Origin: an uncultured Desulfotignum sp.
GTDB lineage: Bacteria > Desulfobacterota > Desulfobacteria > Desulfobacterales > Desulfobacteraceae
DNA: 11,924 nucleotides
Assembly (NCBI GenBank): GCA_937951975.1
Contig: CALGAJ010000326.1
Coordinates: 1-11,924, forward strand
Reading direction: 5' to 3'
A program made the position numbers and the translations under genes. Shown piece after piece: positions 1 through 6,667 of this stretch (positions within the stretch are counted from its first letter, which is position 1; each line of letters opens with the position of its first letter). The notes under the pieces are model-generated. The model was not told the origin of the DNA, ran no database searches, and saw only the letters and a program-made list of their open reading frames with translations.

Positions 1-353
1 TTGGTGGTCTGGGCAAAATTGCTGAGCATGGCCCCGAACTTGATGCGGGGGGAAAATTCTGCCACACCGGGTGTCTGATCCAGGATGTCCGACAGTTTCC
101 GAAAGGGTTTTTCCGGGATCATCCGGTCCAGGGGCAGGTTGTCGATACTGGCCATATAGCCTTTTTTGTGGACCTGCAGGTGCGAGAGCACAGAGTCGGT
201 GATCTGGCCCACAATGGCCCGCTTGAATGATCCGCTCAGCCCGGTGAACACGATGACCGCCAGCACCCCCACGGCAATGAGCAGCCCGGTGAGCAGGGTG
301 CGGCGCTTGTAACGGAGCAGATTTCTGATGGCCAGGGGCATCACCTTGATCAT
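1..353 (-). CDS. ABC transporter permease, FtsX/MacB-LolE type (N-terminal part, runs off left edge)
   Basis: The first about 117 residues of an inner-membrane permease are present; the rest lies beyond the left edge. The protein opens with MIKVMPLAIRNLLRYKRR, a basic cytoplasmic lead typical of FtsX/MacB/LolC-type permeases. A hydrophobic helix follows (about residues 20-42, TLLTGLLIAVGVLAVIVF), then a polar stretch that should be the start of the periplasmic MacB-like domain, including a TPGVAEFSPRIKF segment of the kind seen in these domains. The start codon overlaps the stop of the upstream ATPase gene as ATGA, and a GGAGGTG ribosome site (358-364) sits just before it, so the two genes are translationally coupled. 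Together they should form a transporter that extracts or exports a lipoprotein, lipid or other hydrophobic substrate. The substrate cannot be told from the sequence. Confidence 0.88.
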   Translation of the reverse strand, partial: MIKVMPLAIRNLLRYKRRTLLTGLLIAVGVLAVIVFTGLSGSFKRAIVGQITDSVLSHLQVHKKGYMASIDNLPLDRMIPEKPFRKLSDILDQTPGVAEFSPRIKFGAMLSNFAQTT

Positions 354-1048
354 GATGCACCTCCGCTGACGGTATCCTCTTTCAACCGGCCGTCTTCCAT
401 GTGAAAAAAAGCGTCCGCCTGGTCCATGATCCGGGGATCATGGGTGGAAAAGATGAACGTGATACCGAACTCGTCCCGCATGCGCTTCATCAGATCGATC
501 ACCTTCTGGGCCGTGGTCCCGTCCAGGTTGGCCGTGGGTTCGTCCGCCAGCACCAGGGCCGGATTGCCCACCAGGGCCCGGGCAATGGCCACCCGCTGCT
601 TCTGGCCGCCGGACAGCTGGGCCGGGTATTTGCCGGCCTGGTCCGCCATGCCCACGGCAGCCAGGACTTTTTCAACGGCCGGCCCGCGCCGGGCTTTGGG
701 CAGGTCCTGGATCATGAGCAGCGGATATTCCACATTTTCATGCACCGTAAGCACGGGCAGCAGGTTGAAATCCTGGAACACGAACCCCAGGTGTTTTCCC
801 CGGAATGCCGCACTCCGGCGCCGGTTCATGCGGCCGATGGCCTGGCCGGCCACGGTCACGGTTCCCCGGCTGGGCTGGTCCAGACACCCGATCAGGTTCA
901 ATGCCGTGGTCTTGCCGCTGCCGGACGGCCCCACAAACGCGGTGAACATTCCTTTGGGGATCTTCAGGCTCACATCCTCCAGGGCCGTCACCGTGGTCTC
1001 GCCGGACCGGTAGGTTTTGGATACATTTTCAAACGTGACAATGTCCAT
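350..1048 (-). CDS. ABC transporter ATP-binding protein, LolD/MacB type
   Basis: This is a complete 232-residue ATPase that powers the neighbouring FtsX-like permease. Visible motifs, in order: Walker A GPSGSGKTT (residues 40-48), Q-loop glutamine in FVFQDFNLLP (Q92), signature LSGGQKQRVAIARAL (145-159), Walker B LVLADEP (165-171) with catalytic Glu170, D-loop NLD (174-176) and H-loop His203 in STHD. The length and the FQDFNLLPVLTVHENV segment are typical of the LolD/MacB/FtsE-like family that works with permeases having a large periplasmic domain. The start ATG has an AAGGA ribosome site about six bases upstream. The stop overlaps the permease start by four bases. LolD proper cannot be separated from an antimicrobial-peptide or macrolide exporter without the rest of the permease. 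All catalytic residues appear intact. Confidence 0.93.
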   Translation of the reverse strand: MDIVTFENVSKTYRSGETTVTALEDVSLKIPKGMFTAFVGPSGSGKTTALNLIGCLDQPSRGTVTVAGQAIGRMNRRRSAAFRGKHLGFVFQDFNLLPVLTVHENVEYPLLMIQDLPKARRGPAVEKVLAAVGMADQAGKYPAQLSGGQKQRVAIARALVGNPALVLADEPTANLDGTTAQKVIDLMKRMRDEFGITFIFSTHDPRIMDQADAFFHMEDGRLKEDTVSGGAS

Positions 1049-1068
1049 ATCACATCCTTGTGTGTGAT
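1049..1068 (-). promoter_or_regulatory. Possible hairpin presenting the ribosome site of the ABC ATPase gene
   Basis: Directly before the ATPase start codon, the minus strand reads ATCACA, eight bases, then TGTGAT, giving a six-pair stem. The loop contains the AAGGA ribosome site. The stem ends next to the ATG, so folding could affect initiation. The element is short and may be chance. Confidence 0.3.
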
Positions 1069-1083
1069 TTCATAAGGAAACAA

Positions 1084-1112
1084 AATATATGATAAAGAAT
1101 ATACTGCGTAAA
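1084..1112 (-). promoter_or_regulatory. Candidate sigma-70 promoter of the ABC exporter operon
   Basis: On the minus strand, a -35 box TTTACG (1107-1112, four of six consensus bases) is followed by a 17-base spacer and a -10 box TATATT (1084-1089, five of six). Transcription would begin near 1077, giving a leader of roughly 30 bases before the ATPase ATG at 1048. Only position and sequence support it. The 160-base gap to the divergent MFS gene holds no equally good box pair on the plus strand. Confidence 0.45.
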
Positions 1113-1207
1113 AATGGCCGGATCAAGATGGAACATGGATACCTGAAATTTCTTGTTATTTTCTATTTGACAAGCATCATTGCAAAGAGGAGACTGGTGC
1201 GGAAAAA

Positions 1208-2479
1208 ATGACTATGATGTCTTTACAGCCGGAAAAAAAGGAATTTTTGCCGCCTGCCGGGAACCCCCCGTCCCCGGTGGTGACGGTGGCATGCCTGTGT
1301 GCGGCCGAGGTGGCCGGCATGCTGGGCGTGTTCGCCTTTCCGGCACTGCTGCCCCATTTCATGCAGCTCTGGGAGTTGACCGGGAACCAGGCCGGGTGGA
1401 TCAACGGCATCTATTTTATCGGATACACCGGGGCCGTGCCCGTGCTCACCAGCCTCACTGACCGGATGGACGCCCGGCGGATCTATCTGGCCGGGTGTGT
1501 CATCGGGATTCTCTCCAACCTCGGGTTTGCCTTTCTGGCGGAAGGGTTCTGGACGGCGCTCATCTTCCGGGCGCTGTGCGGCATTTCCCTGGCCGGCACC
1601 TTTGTGCCCGGTCTCAAGGCCCTCATGGACCGGGTGGCACCGTCTGCCCAGCCCCGGAGCATTGCCTTTTACACAGCCTGCTTCGGTCTGGGCATGAGTG
1701 CCTCTTTTTTTGTCACCGGAAAACTGTTTCAAGGATGGGGATGGGAAACCGCGTTTGCCGCTGCGGCCGCCGGATCCGGTCTGGCGCTTTTGCTGGCGGC
1801 GGCGGTACTGGCACCGGTACCGCCACCCGATGCCGGTACCACTGCCGGCCGCCGTCACATCCTGGATTTCCGGCCGGTGTGGCGGAACCGAAATGCCCGG
1901 GCCTATATTCTGGCCTACATGTGCCACACCTGGGAAATGTTTGCGGCCCGGGCCTGGCTGGTGGCGTTCATGGCGTTCAATGTGTCTGTGCATCCAGGGT
2001 CTGAACATCTGTTGATTCCCACCACAGTCATGGCCGTGGCCGGGATTGCCGGCATGCTGGCCAGTATTGCCGGGGCCGAGCTGGCAGTGCGCTTTCCCCG
2101 AAAAACCATGGTGATCCTGATTATGGGCATGTCCGGCCTGATCTCCCTGACCATCGGGTTCTGTGCCGGGCTGGACCCGGTATGGGTGGCAATGCTGTGC
2201 CTTGTGTACACCATTTTTTTTCAGGGGGACTCCGCCGCCATCCACGCCGGCGTCATCACAGCAGCCCGCCCGGACCTGCGGGGCGCCACCATGGCCCTGC
2301 AGTCCTTAGGTGGATTCGGGGCCGCGGCTCTGGGCACCATTGCAGCCGGATGGGTCCTGGACCTGTCCGGCGGGGGCCACAGTGTTTTTTCCTGGGGCCT
2401 CACCTTTGCTTCCATGGGCGTGGCATCGGTCACAGGGGTCATTCTGGTGACACGGATCGCCGATCGGAATCATGCCTGA
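1208..2479 (+). CDS. MFS transporter, 12 membrane helices
   Basis: This 423-residue inner-membrane protein has the length and helix pattern of the major facilitator superfamily. About six hydrophobic helices lie between residues 23 and 203, a polar cytoplasmic loop spans about 204-230 (PPPDAGTTAGRRH...), and six more helices run to about residue 416. The loop after helix 2 carries TDRMDARR (84-91), a degenerate version of the family's GxLaDrxGrr motif A. Small-residue-rich helices (AAAAAGSGLALLLAAAV) are also typical. Substrate and direction cannot be inferred. Overall it resembles the broad predicted efflux-permease or CynX-like group. The ATG at 1208 is the first in-frame start. A GAGGAG sequence (1186-1191) is rather far upstream, so initiation at the nearby ATG codons at 1214 or 1217 is possible. 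The gene diverges from the ABC exporter, and its last ten bases overlap the end of the convergent SDR gene. Confidence 0.87.
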   Translation: MTMMSLQPEKKEFLPPAGNPPSPVVTVACLCAAEVAGMLGVFAFPALLPHFMQLWELTGNQAGWINGIYFIGYTGAVPVLTSLTDRMDARRIYLAGCVIGILSNLGFAFLAEGFWTALIFRALCGISLAGTFVPGLKALMDRVAPSAQPRSIAFYTACFGLGMSASFFVTGKLFQGWGWETAFAAAAAGSGLALLLAAAVLAPVPPPDAGTTAGRRHILDFRPVWRNRNARAYILAYMCHTWEMFAARAWLVAFMAFNVSVHPGSEHLLIPTTVMAVAGIAGMLASIAGAELAVRFPRKTMVILIMGMSGLISLTIGFCAGLDPVWVAMLCLVYTIFFQGDSAAIHAGVITAARPDLRGATMALQSLGGFGAAALGTIAAGWVLDLSGGGHSVFSWGLTFASMGVASVTGVILVTRIADRNHA

Positions 2480-3174
2480 TAGGTCCATCCGCAGTCATTG
2501 TGATAGATCATCAGTTTTGTCATTCCGCCGTCCACGGTGATGTTCTGCCCTGTGATGAACCCGCTTTTCTCATCGCACAGAAACAGGACCGCATGGACAA
2601 TATCCGACGGGATGCCCACCCGTCCCACAGGATGCTGGGCCGCATCGATACCGCCGGGTGGTGATCCGGCAGTGTCGATCCAGCCCGGGGAAATGCAGTT
2701 GACCCGGGCTTTTCCCGCAAGGGTGACGGCCATGGCATGGGTCAGGGCGGTGATGCCGCCCTTGGCTGCCGTATAGCTTTCAGTGTCAGTCTGACTCATC
2801 AGGTGCCGGGTGGAGGAGATATTGACGATGCTTGCCTGGGTGCTGAAATGGTCCATGAACAGCCGGGTCAAAAGAAACGGGGCCGTGACACCCACTTTCA
2901 GCACATAGTTGAAATCATCCCCCGTGCAGGTCTCCAGACCTCCCCGGGAAAGACAGGCGTTGTTGATCAGAAAATCGATTGTGCCGTGTTCGGAGATGAC
3001 TTTGGCTGCAAATGCCCTGAGAACCTGTTCATCGGCAATATCGCCGACAAAGTAGTCGTTGTCCAAAAGATCGATGGTGCAGACGGAAACCCCCTGTGAT
3101 GCAAACGCTTCGCAGACGGCTTTGCCGATCCCCCGGGCACCGCCCGTGACAACGGCGACTCTGGGTTTGTCCAT
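2470..3174 (-). CDS. SDR family NAD(P)-dependent oxidoreductase
   Basis: This classical short-chain dehydrogenase/reductase has 234 residues. It has the Rossmann dinucleotide motif TGGARGIG (residues 10-17), the structural NNA (71-73), a catalytic Ser at 120/121, Tyr134 and Lys138 in YTAAK, and the PGWIDT segment (163-168) that follows the active site. It ends with VDGGMTK plus a short polar tail, close to the FabG/glucose-dehydrogenase style. The substrate is unknown. Asp35 after beta-strand 2 (TIDLLDND) favours NAD over NADP, by analogy with the family. The start chosen is the ATG at 3174, because AAGGAG (3181-3186) lies six bases before it and the protein then begins at the conserved MDKPRVAVVTGG. 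An ATG at 3195 is in frame but would place the ribosome site inside the gene. It converges on, and overlaps by ten bases, the MFS gene. Either gene's terminator must lie inside its neighbour. Confidence 0.92.
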   Translation of the reverse strand: MDKPRVAVVTGGARGIGKAVCEAFASQGVSVCTIDLLDNDYFVGDIADEQVLRAFAAKVISEHGTIDFLINNACLSRGGLETCTGDDFNYVLKVGVTAPFLLTRLFMDHFSTQASIVNISSTRHLMSQTDTESYTAAKGGITALTHAMAVTLAGKARVNCISPGWIDTAGSPPGGIDAAQHPVGRVGIPSDIVHAVLFLCDEKSGFITGQNITVDGGMTKLMIYHNDCGWTYQA

Positions 3175-3224
3175 TTGTGGCTCCTTTCTGATCATTGTTT
3201 TTTCTCGTGATTAATGGTGTAAGC

Positions 3225-3239
3225 AATTTTTGAAAAATT
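3225..3239. repeat. Perfect A/T inverted repeat in the SDR/kinase intergenic region
   Basis: AATTTTT-G-AAAAATT is a perfect seven-base-arm palindrome. It lies about 105 bases upstream of the sigma-54 promoter, a usual distance for activator sites, but its simple A/T content makes chance plausible. Confidence 0.3.
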
Positions 3240-3264
3240 ATTGCTGACCATAGCAGGTTTTGAA

Positions 3265-3280
3265 TATGATGGGTATCATA
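3265..3280. promoter_or_regulatory. Candidate upstream activator site (inverted repeat) for the sigma-54 promoter
   Basis: TATGAT and ATCATA form six-base arms around GGGT, centred about 80 bases before the predicted transcription start. Sigma-54 promoters need an enhancer-binding activator that usually binds dyads 70-150 bases upstream. This is the best-placed dyad, but no activator gene lies in the window. Confidence 0.35.
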
Positions 3281-3329
3281 AAGACTTTCCATTCTATCAG
3301 GAAAGATGATTTTTTGGGGAGCTTATCTA

Positions 3330-3345
3330 TGGCATGCTTATTGCA
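3330..3345 (+). promoter_or_regulatory. Sigma-54 (RpoN) -24/-12 promoter of the kinase-fusion/Usp operon
   Basis: TGGCATGCTTATTGCA matches the sigma-54 consensus TGGCAYRNNNNTTGCW at every defined position. The invariant GG (-24) and GC (-12) are ten bases apart, as required. It lies in the intergenic region and points toward the gene starting at 3461. The predicted start of transcription is near 3356, leaving a leader of about 105 bases. The leader contains a small CCCGG/CCGGG hairpin (3406-3428). The exact match and position make this a strong call from sequence alone. Confidence 0.8.
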
Positions 3346-3460
3346 AAGTCAGTTTCATAAAGCTTTGTCACGATGGTCGGGTTCCTGATCAAAGAAGTTT
3401 TTGACCCCGGTCACGAAAAAAGTCCGGGAAGAGGCCCCTCTGGAAAAAAAGGAAACCATT

Positions 3461-5062
3461 ATGGGCAATGATATTCAGCAACAGATATTCCAGGCCATGG
3501 CAAGCCCGGATTTCTATCCCCACAGGGTTGCCCGGCTTCAAGAGCAGGATACGCATATTTCAAAGGTCTTTTTAACCGGGGAAATTGTTTATAAAATTAA
3601 AAAAGCAGTGAACCTGGGGTTCCTGGATTTTTCCACCCTGAGAAAACGCAGACACTATTGTGTTCGTGAAATTCTTTTAAACCGCAGGCTGACCCACGAT
3701 ATTTATTTGGATGTAGTTGCCATCACCAGGGGAAACGGCACCTGTACCATTGGAGGAACTGGAGAAACCCTGGAATACGCGGTAAGGATGCGTCAGCTTC
3801 CTGAATCCAGGTCCCTGCACCAGTTGATCGAAAAGGGTGGGATCGATCCATCGGACATGGCTGCCCTGGGCGCCAGGCTTGCCCGGTTCTATCTTACGAC
3901 ATCCCAGAGCAAATCACTTCGGGCCGGACAGGGATGGAAAAACCTTTGTGATGCCTGCGAAGATAATTTCAGACACACCCGGGACGTGAGCGGTACACTG
4001 ATTGATAAAAATATCTGGGAAACAGTCAAAGGGGCAACCCGCTCTTTTTTAAAGCGCCGTAAAGGGTCTTTTTATCAACGGTTCAAGGAGGGTAAAATTC
4101 GTGATTGCCACGGAGATCTGCGTACCGATCACATCTATTTTACAGACCAGGGCATCCAGATCATCGACTGTATTGAATTCAATGACCATTTACGCCACAT
4201 AGACGTTATCAACGACCTGGCTTTCCTGTTGATGGACCTGGATTTCCTGGGAAAGCCGGGAATGGGTGACTGTCTTTTAGATGAATTTATCAAAGGGACA
4301 CAGGATACAAACGGATTAAACCTGCTGGCTTTTTATAAATGCTACCGGGCATTTGTTCGCTGTAAAGTCAACTGCATTTCACTGAGTCGCTGTGAACTTA
4401 AACACCCGGAAAGGGAAAAAATCCATATGGAAGCGACGAAGTATCTTAATCTTGCCTACCACTATGCAATCCAGTTTTCCCGGCCCGCTGTCTGGGTGTT
4501 CTGCGGCATGCCTGCCACCGGTAAAAGCACCATTGCCAAAGCAGTTTCCAGGGCACTTGGCATCAAGGTGTTCCGGTCCGATGTCGTGCGAAAGGGGCTT
4601 TTTGGCCTGAAGCCCCATCAGCGGGACACGGCCTCTGCCGGAAAAAAACTCTATAGCGCTTCAGCCAGCGCCCTGACCTATGGCAGACTGCTGCTCCTGA
4701 CCCAGCAGGAGATCGAAGCCGGGACTTCCGTGATCATCGATGCAACCTACAGCAAAGAAAAGTATCGTCTGGACCTGATCAGCCTGGTAAAAGGAAAGGG
4801 AATCAGACCCATTTTTATTGAATGTTCGGCACAAGACAGGGTCATAAAAGAACGGCTGGTGCACAGAGATTCCGGCCCATCGGTTTCCGATGCAAGGATT
4901 GGGGATTTTGAAACCCTTAAGGCCAGGTATGAACCGTTTATAGAATCCGGGGATTTCCTGCATATGCGTGTGGATACCGACGTTTCCCTGGACCCATTGA
5001 TCCGCCGGATAATGATTCGTGCATTCCGGATCGATTCAAAGAAAGGAGAGTATTATGTTTAA
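3461..5062 (+). CDS. Fused aminoglycoside-phosphotransferase-like / P-loop kinase (AAA) protein
   Basis: This 533-residue cytoplasmic protein combines two phosphotransfer folds. The N-terminal part (about 1-330) is kinase-like (COG2187 type): an early VYKIKKAVNLGFLDFS segment with probable ATP-contacting lysines, the catalytic-loop motif HGDLRTDH (217-224), and the metal-binding segment IIDCIEFND (234-242). The C-terminal part (about 344-533, COG0645 type) has Walker A GMPATGKS (349-356), then VFRSDVVRKG and a Walker-B-like VIIDATYSK, as in the gluconate-kinase/zeta-like P-loop family. Substrates of both halves are unknown. The start at ATG 3461 is preferred: AAGGA (3449-3453) lies seven bases upstream. 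A TTG at 3401 is in frame but has no better ribosome site. The 3' end overlaps the next gene by eight bases, coupling it to a tandem universal stress protein, and a sigma-54 promoter precedes it. This pairing suggests a stress role. Resistance to aminoglycosides is not implied. Confidence 0.88.
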   Translation: MGNDIQQQIFQAMASPDFYPHRVARLQEQDTHISKVFLTGEIVYKIKKAVNLGFLDFSTLRKRRHYCVREILLNRRLTHDIYLDVVAITRGNGTCTIGGTGETLEYAVRMRQLPESRSLHQLIEKGGIDPSDMAALGARLARFYLTTSQSKSLRAGQGWKNLCDACEDNFRHTRDVSGTLIDKNIWETVKGATRSFLKRRKGSFYQRFKEGKIRDCHGDLRTDHIYFTDQGIQIIDCIEFNDHLRHIDVINDLAFLLMDLDFLGKPGMGDCLLDEFIKGTQDTNGLNLLAFYKCYRAFVRCKVNCISLSRCELKHPEREKIHMEATKYLNLAYHYAIQFSRPAVWVFCGMPATGKSTIAKAVSRALGIKVFRSDVVRKGLFGLKPHQRDTASAGKKLYSASASALTYGRLLLLTQQEIEAGTSVIIDATYSKEKYRLDLISLVKGKGIRPIFIECSAQDRVIKERLVHRDSGPSVSDARIGDFETLKARYEPFIESGDFLHMRVDTDVSLDPLIRRIMIRAFRIDSKKGEYYV

Positions 5063-6041
5063 AACAATTTTGGTCGCAACCGACAGGGTAACTGGTGTGG
5101 ATGCGCCGGTCTCAACCGCCATTGATTTTGCCCGGCAGTATCAGGCTGAACTGCATATCCTTCATGTTCTGGAGTCTGTATCCACTGACCATAGAGATCG
5201 AATCATGCATTTTAAGACCGGTCATGAAATCATGATCACTCCAGAGTACCTGGAAAACGTGTGTGAAGAACTCAAACAAAGCTACAACAGTATTCTGACC
5301 GAATTTGAAAAAGGGAGTATTCGCATCAGTACAGGCAATCCCTGGGAAGAAATTTTACGCACGGCCCGGAAAATCAATACGGACTTGATCCTGATGGGCC
5401 CCCATGCAGGAAACGCCGAAAAGCGGGGTGTCATCCGGGTGGCTGGAAAGATCGGAAGCACTGTCCAGAACGTTATTGCGCGTGAAAACTGTCCGGTGAT
5501 GATCGTCAGTCGGCCGGTCAACAGGGAAAAACTGTTGTTGAAAAAAATCGTTGTCGGGATAGACTTTTCTGTTTCATCCGAATGTGCTCTGTGTCTTGGC
5601 GCAAAATTGTCCCGGAACTTCGGTTCCACCCTATATCCGTTTTTCATGCTCCCGGTTCCACCCTATCCCAAATATTCAGGGGCCGATTACAAGTCAGATA
5701 TGGATAGATTTCGACATAAGCTGAAAGACTTTTGTGACCTATACCTGGATGGGATAGACCATGAATACCACCTGTGGGGAGGCGCTCTGCCGCACCGTGA
5801 AGTGCTGAAATGCGCCGGAAAAATTGATGCTGACCTGATTATGCTCGGTTCCCACACAAAATTAAGTGCCGGAAAGTGGTATGGCGGCAGTGTTGTGGAA
5901 CAGGTCAGTCACAGCGCAGAATGCCCGGTTGTTTCCGTGAACGATCCAGAGGCACTGATAAGATGGAAAGACATCCGGGTTCCGTCAGCTGACGGGGAAA
6001 TCCCTGTGGATCGGACCATACACCTTTTCAATATCCCATAG
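5055..6041 (+). CDS. Tandem-domain universal stress protein (UspA family)
   Basis: This 328-residue protein holds two Usp domains in a row (about 1-153 and 162-295). Each begins with a typical beta strand (MFKTILVATD; KKIVVGIDFS) and ends with a CPVMIVS or CPVVSV strand. The Usp nucleotide-binding motif is G-2x-G-9x-G(S/T). In domain 2 it reads GSHT, nine residues, GS, so the second Gly is Thr. In domain 1 it reads GPHA with a longer insert before GST (115-136). Nucleotide binding may therefore be altered. A polar tail of about 30 residues follows domain 2. The start is ATG 5055, with AAGGAG (5043-5048) six bases before it. An upstream GTG at 5019 lies inside the previous gene and lacks this site. 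The gene overlaps the kinase-fusion gene by eight bases and so shares its sigma-54 promoter. It probably acts as a cytoplasmic stress or energy-status regulator. Confidence 0.9.
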   Translation: MFKTILVATDRVTGVDAPVSTAIDFARQYQAELHILHVLESVSTDHRDRIMHFKTGHEIMITPEYLENVCEELKQSYNSILTEFEKGSIRISTGNPWEEILRTARKINTDLILMGPHAGNAEKRGVIRVAGKIGSTVQNVIARENCPVMIVSRPVNREKLLLKKIVVGIDFSVSSECALCLGAKLSRNFGSTLYPFFMLPVPPYPKYSGADYKSDMDRFRHKLKDFCDLYLDGIDHEYHLWGGALPHREVLKCAGKIDADLIMLGSHTKLSAGKWYGGSVVEQVSHSAECPVVSVNDPEALIRWKDIRVPSADGEIPVDRTIHLFNIP

Positions 6042-6061
6042 GGTTGACCGCTTTGGAAGTG

Positions 6062-6117
6062 GGGAGGGGCTTGTTGTTAAGTGCCGGCATCCTCCCAAAT
6101 AATTTTCTTTTTTTGTT
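6062..6117 (+). terminator. Probable rho-independent terminator after the kinase-fusion/Usp operon
   Basis: GGGAGGGGC (6062-6070) pairs with GCATCCTCCC (6087-6096), with one bulged A and one G-U pair. The 16-base loop is long for a terminator. A run rich in T (TTTTCTTTTTTT, 6103-6114) follows after a short A-rich gap. It begins about 20 bases after the stop codon at 6041, so position and structure agree. Confidence 0.5.
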
Positions 6118-6118
6118 C

Positions 6119-6134
6119 TGGTATATTTATCGCT
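6119..6134 (+). promoter_or_regulatory. Sigma-54-like promoter of the single-domain Usp gene
   Basis: TGGTATATTTATCGCT has the essential GG and GC ten bases apart and departs from the sigma-54 consensus at two positions (C to T in TGGCA, T to C in TTGC). It lies between the probable terminator and the Usp start at 6204. Predicted transcription would begin near 6145. The second sigma-54-type site beside a related gene strengthens it, but the region is A/T-rich and the match is imperfect. Confidence 0.45.
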
Positions 6135-6203
6135 TTTTTATTGCTAAATGTTTAGTTTTAGATACAATCAATACAATAATCTTTTCTGTGAAGGGAGGCG
6201 TGA

Positions 6204-6653
6204 ATGTATCATACAATACTTATTCCGGTGGACGGCTCGACGCGGGCTGAAGCGATCTTGAGTCATGTTGAAAATCTGGCCAAAGAAAACAAGGCCAAAG
6301 CGGTTTTTCTCAAAGTTGAGGAAGAGACGGTTTTACTGGAACGTGACGAGATTATTGATATTGAGAAATATCAAAAAGATCTTGAGGCTCGAATTGAGCG
6401 TTCGAACTTCTATCTGAACACCCTGAAAGCCAGGTTTCAGGACAAAGGAATTACTGCCGTCACACGAATAGCGAACGGTCCGGTGGTTAAAGCCATATTG
6501 AATGTGGCCAATGAGATAGACGCGGACTTGATTGCTATCGCTACCCACGGTTTCGGCGGTCTGGCAAGGGTGTCTTACGGCAGCGTGGCCGCCGGGGTGT
6601 TGCAAGCCGCCGATATTCCAATTTTACTGATCAGATCCTGTTCCACCCCTTGA
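6204..6653 (+). CDS. Universal stress protein, single domain (UspA family)
   Basis: This 149-residue protein is close to the usual length for one Usp domain. It begins MYHTILIPVDGS, the standard first strand with the Asp that contacts adenine nucleotide in the family. A long helical middle section follows (about 48-85, charged, EKYQKDLEARIERSNFYL). The nucleotide motif near the C terminus is ATHG, nine residues, GS (first Gly replaced by Ala), followed by DIPILLIRS. ATP binding is likely but not certain. The start ATG has GGGAGG (6193-6198) five bases upstream. It lies downstream of the tandem Usp gene but behind a probable terminator and with its own sigma-54-like site, so it is likely a separate unit. 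Its stop is only 14 bases from the stop of the convergent PEP synthase gene, and no clear terminator hairpin is seen between them. Confidence 0.92.
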   Translation: MYHTILIPVDGSTRAEAILSHVENLAKENKAKAVFLKVEEETVLLERDEIIDIEKYQKDLEARIERSNFYLNTLKARFQDKGITAVTRIANGPVVKAILNVANEIDADLIAIATHGFGGLARVSYGSVAAGVLQAADIPILLIRSCSTP

Positions 6654-6667
6654 AGGAAAGTTTGCTG

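Noticed and set aside
1153..1181. TTGTTA/ATCATT as a promoter for the MFS gene
   Set aside because: The -10 box matches only two of six consensus bases. No better pair was found upstream of the gene.
1801..1824. Inverted repeat GGCGGTAC/GTACCGCC around eight bases inside the MFS gene
   Set aside because: It is within the coding sequence for the central Ala/Pro-rich loop, in a G+C-rich context with repetitive Ala and Pro codons. It has no terminator T-run and no sign of a separate role.
1223..2245. Long open frame antisense to the MFS gene
   Set aside because: It is a G+C-driven shadow frame rich in Gly, His, Gln and Pro, with no recognisable domain. The plus strand encodes a convincing transporter.
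3401..3460. TTG-initiated extension of the kinase-fusion protein
   Set aside because: It adds 20 poorly structured residues, while the ATG at 3461 has a well-spaced AAGGA site.
3461..4460. Possible aminoglycoside-resistance gene
   Set aside because: The phosphotransferase-like domain is of the COG2187 type fused to a P-loop kinase and linked to Usp genes. The HGD motif alone does not indicate drug resistance.
6044..6250. A 68-codon open frame between the two Usp genes
   Set aside because: It crosses the probable terminator and sigma-54-like site and overlaps the start of the real Usp gene. Its composition looks random and it has no ribosome site.
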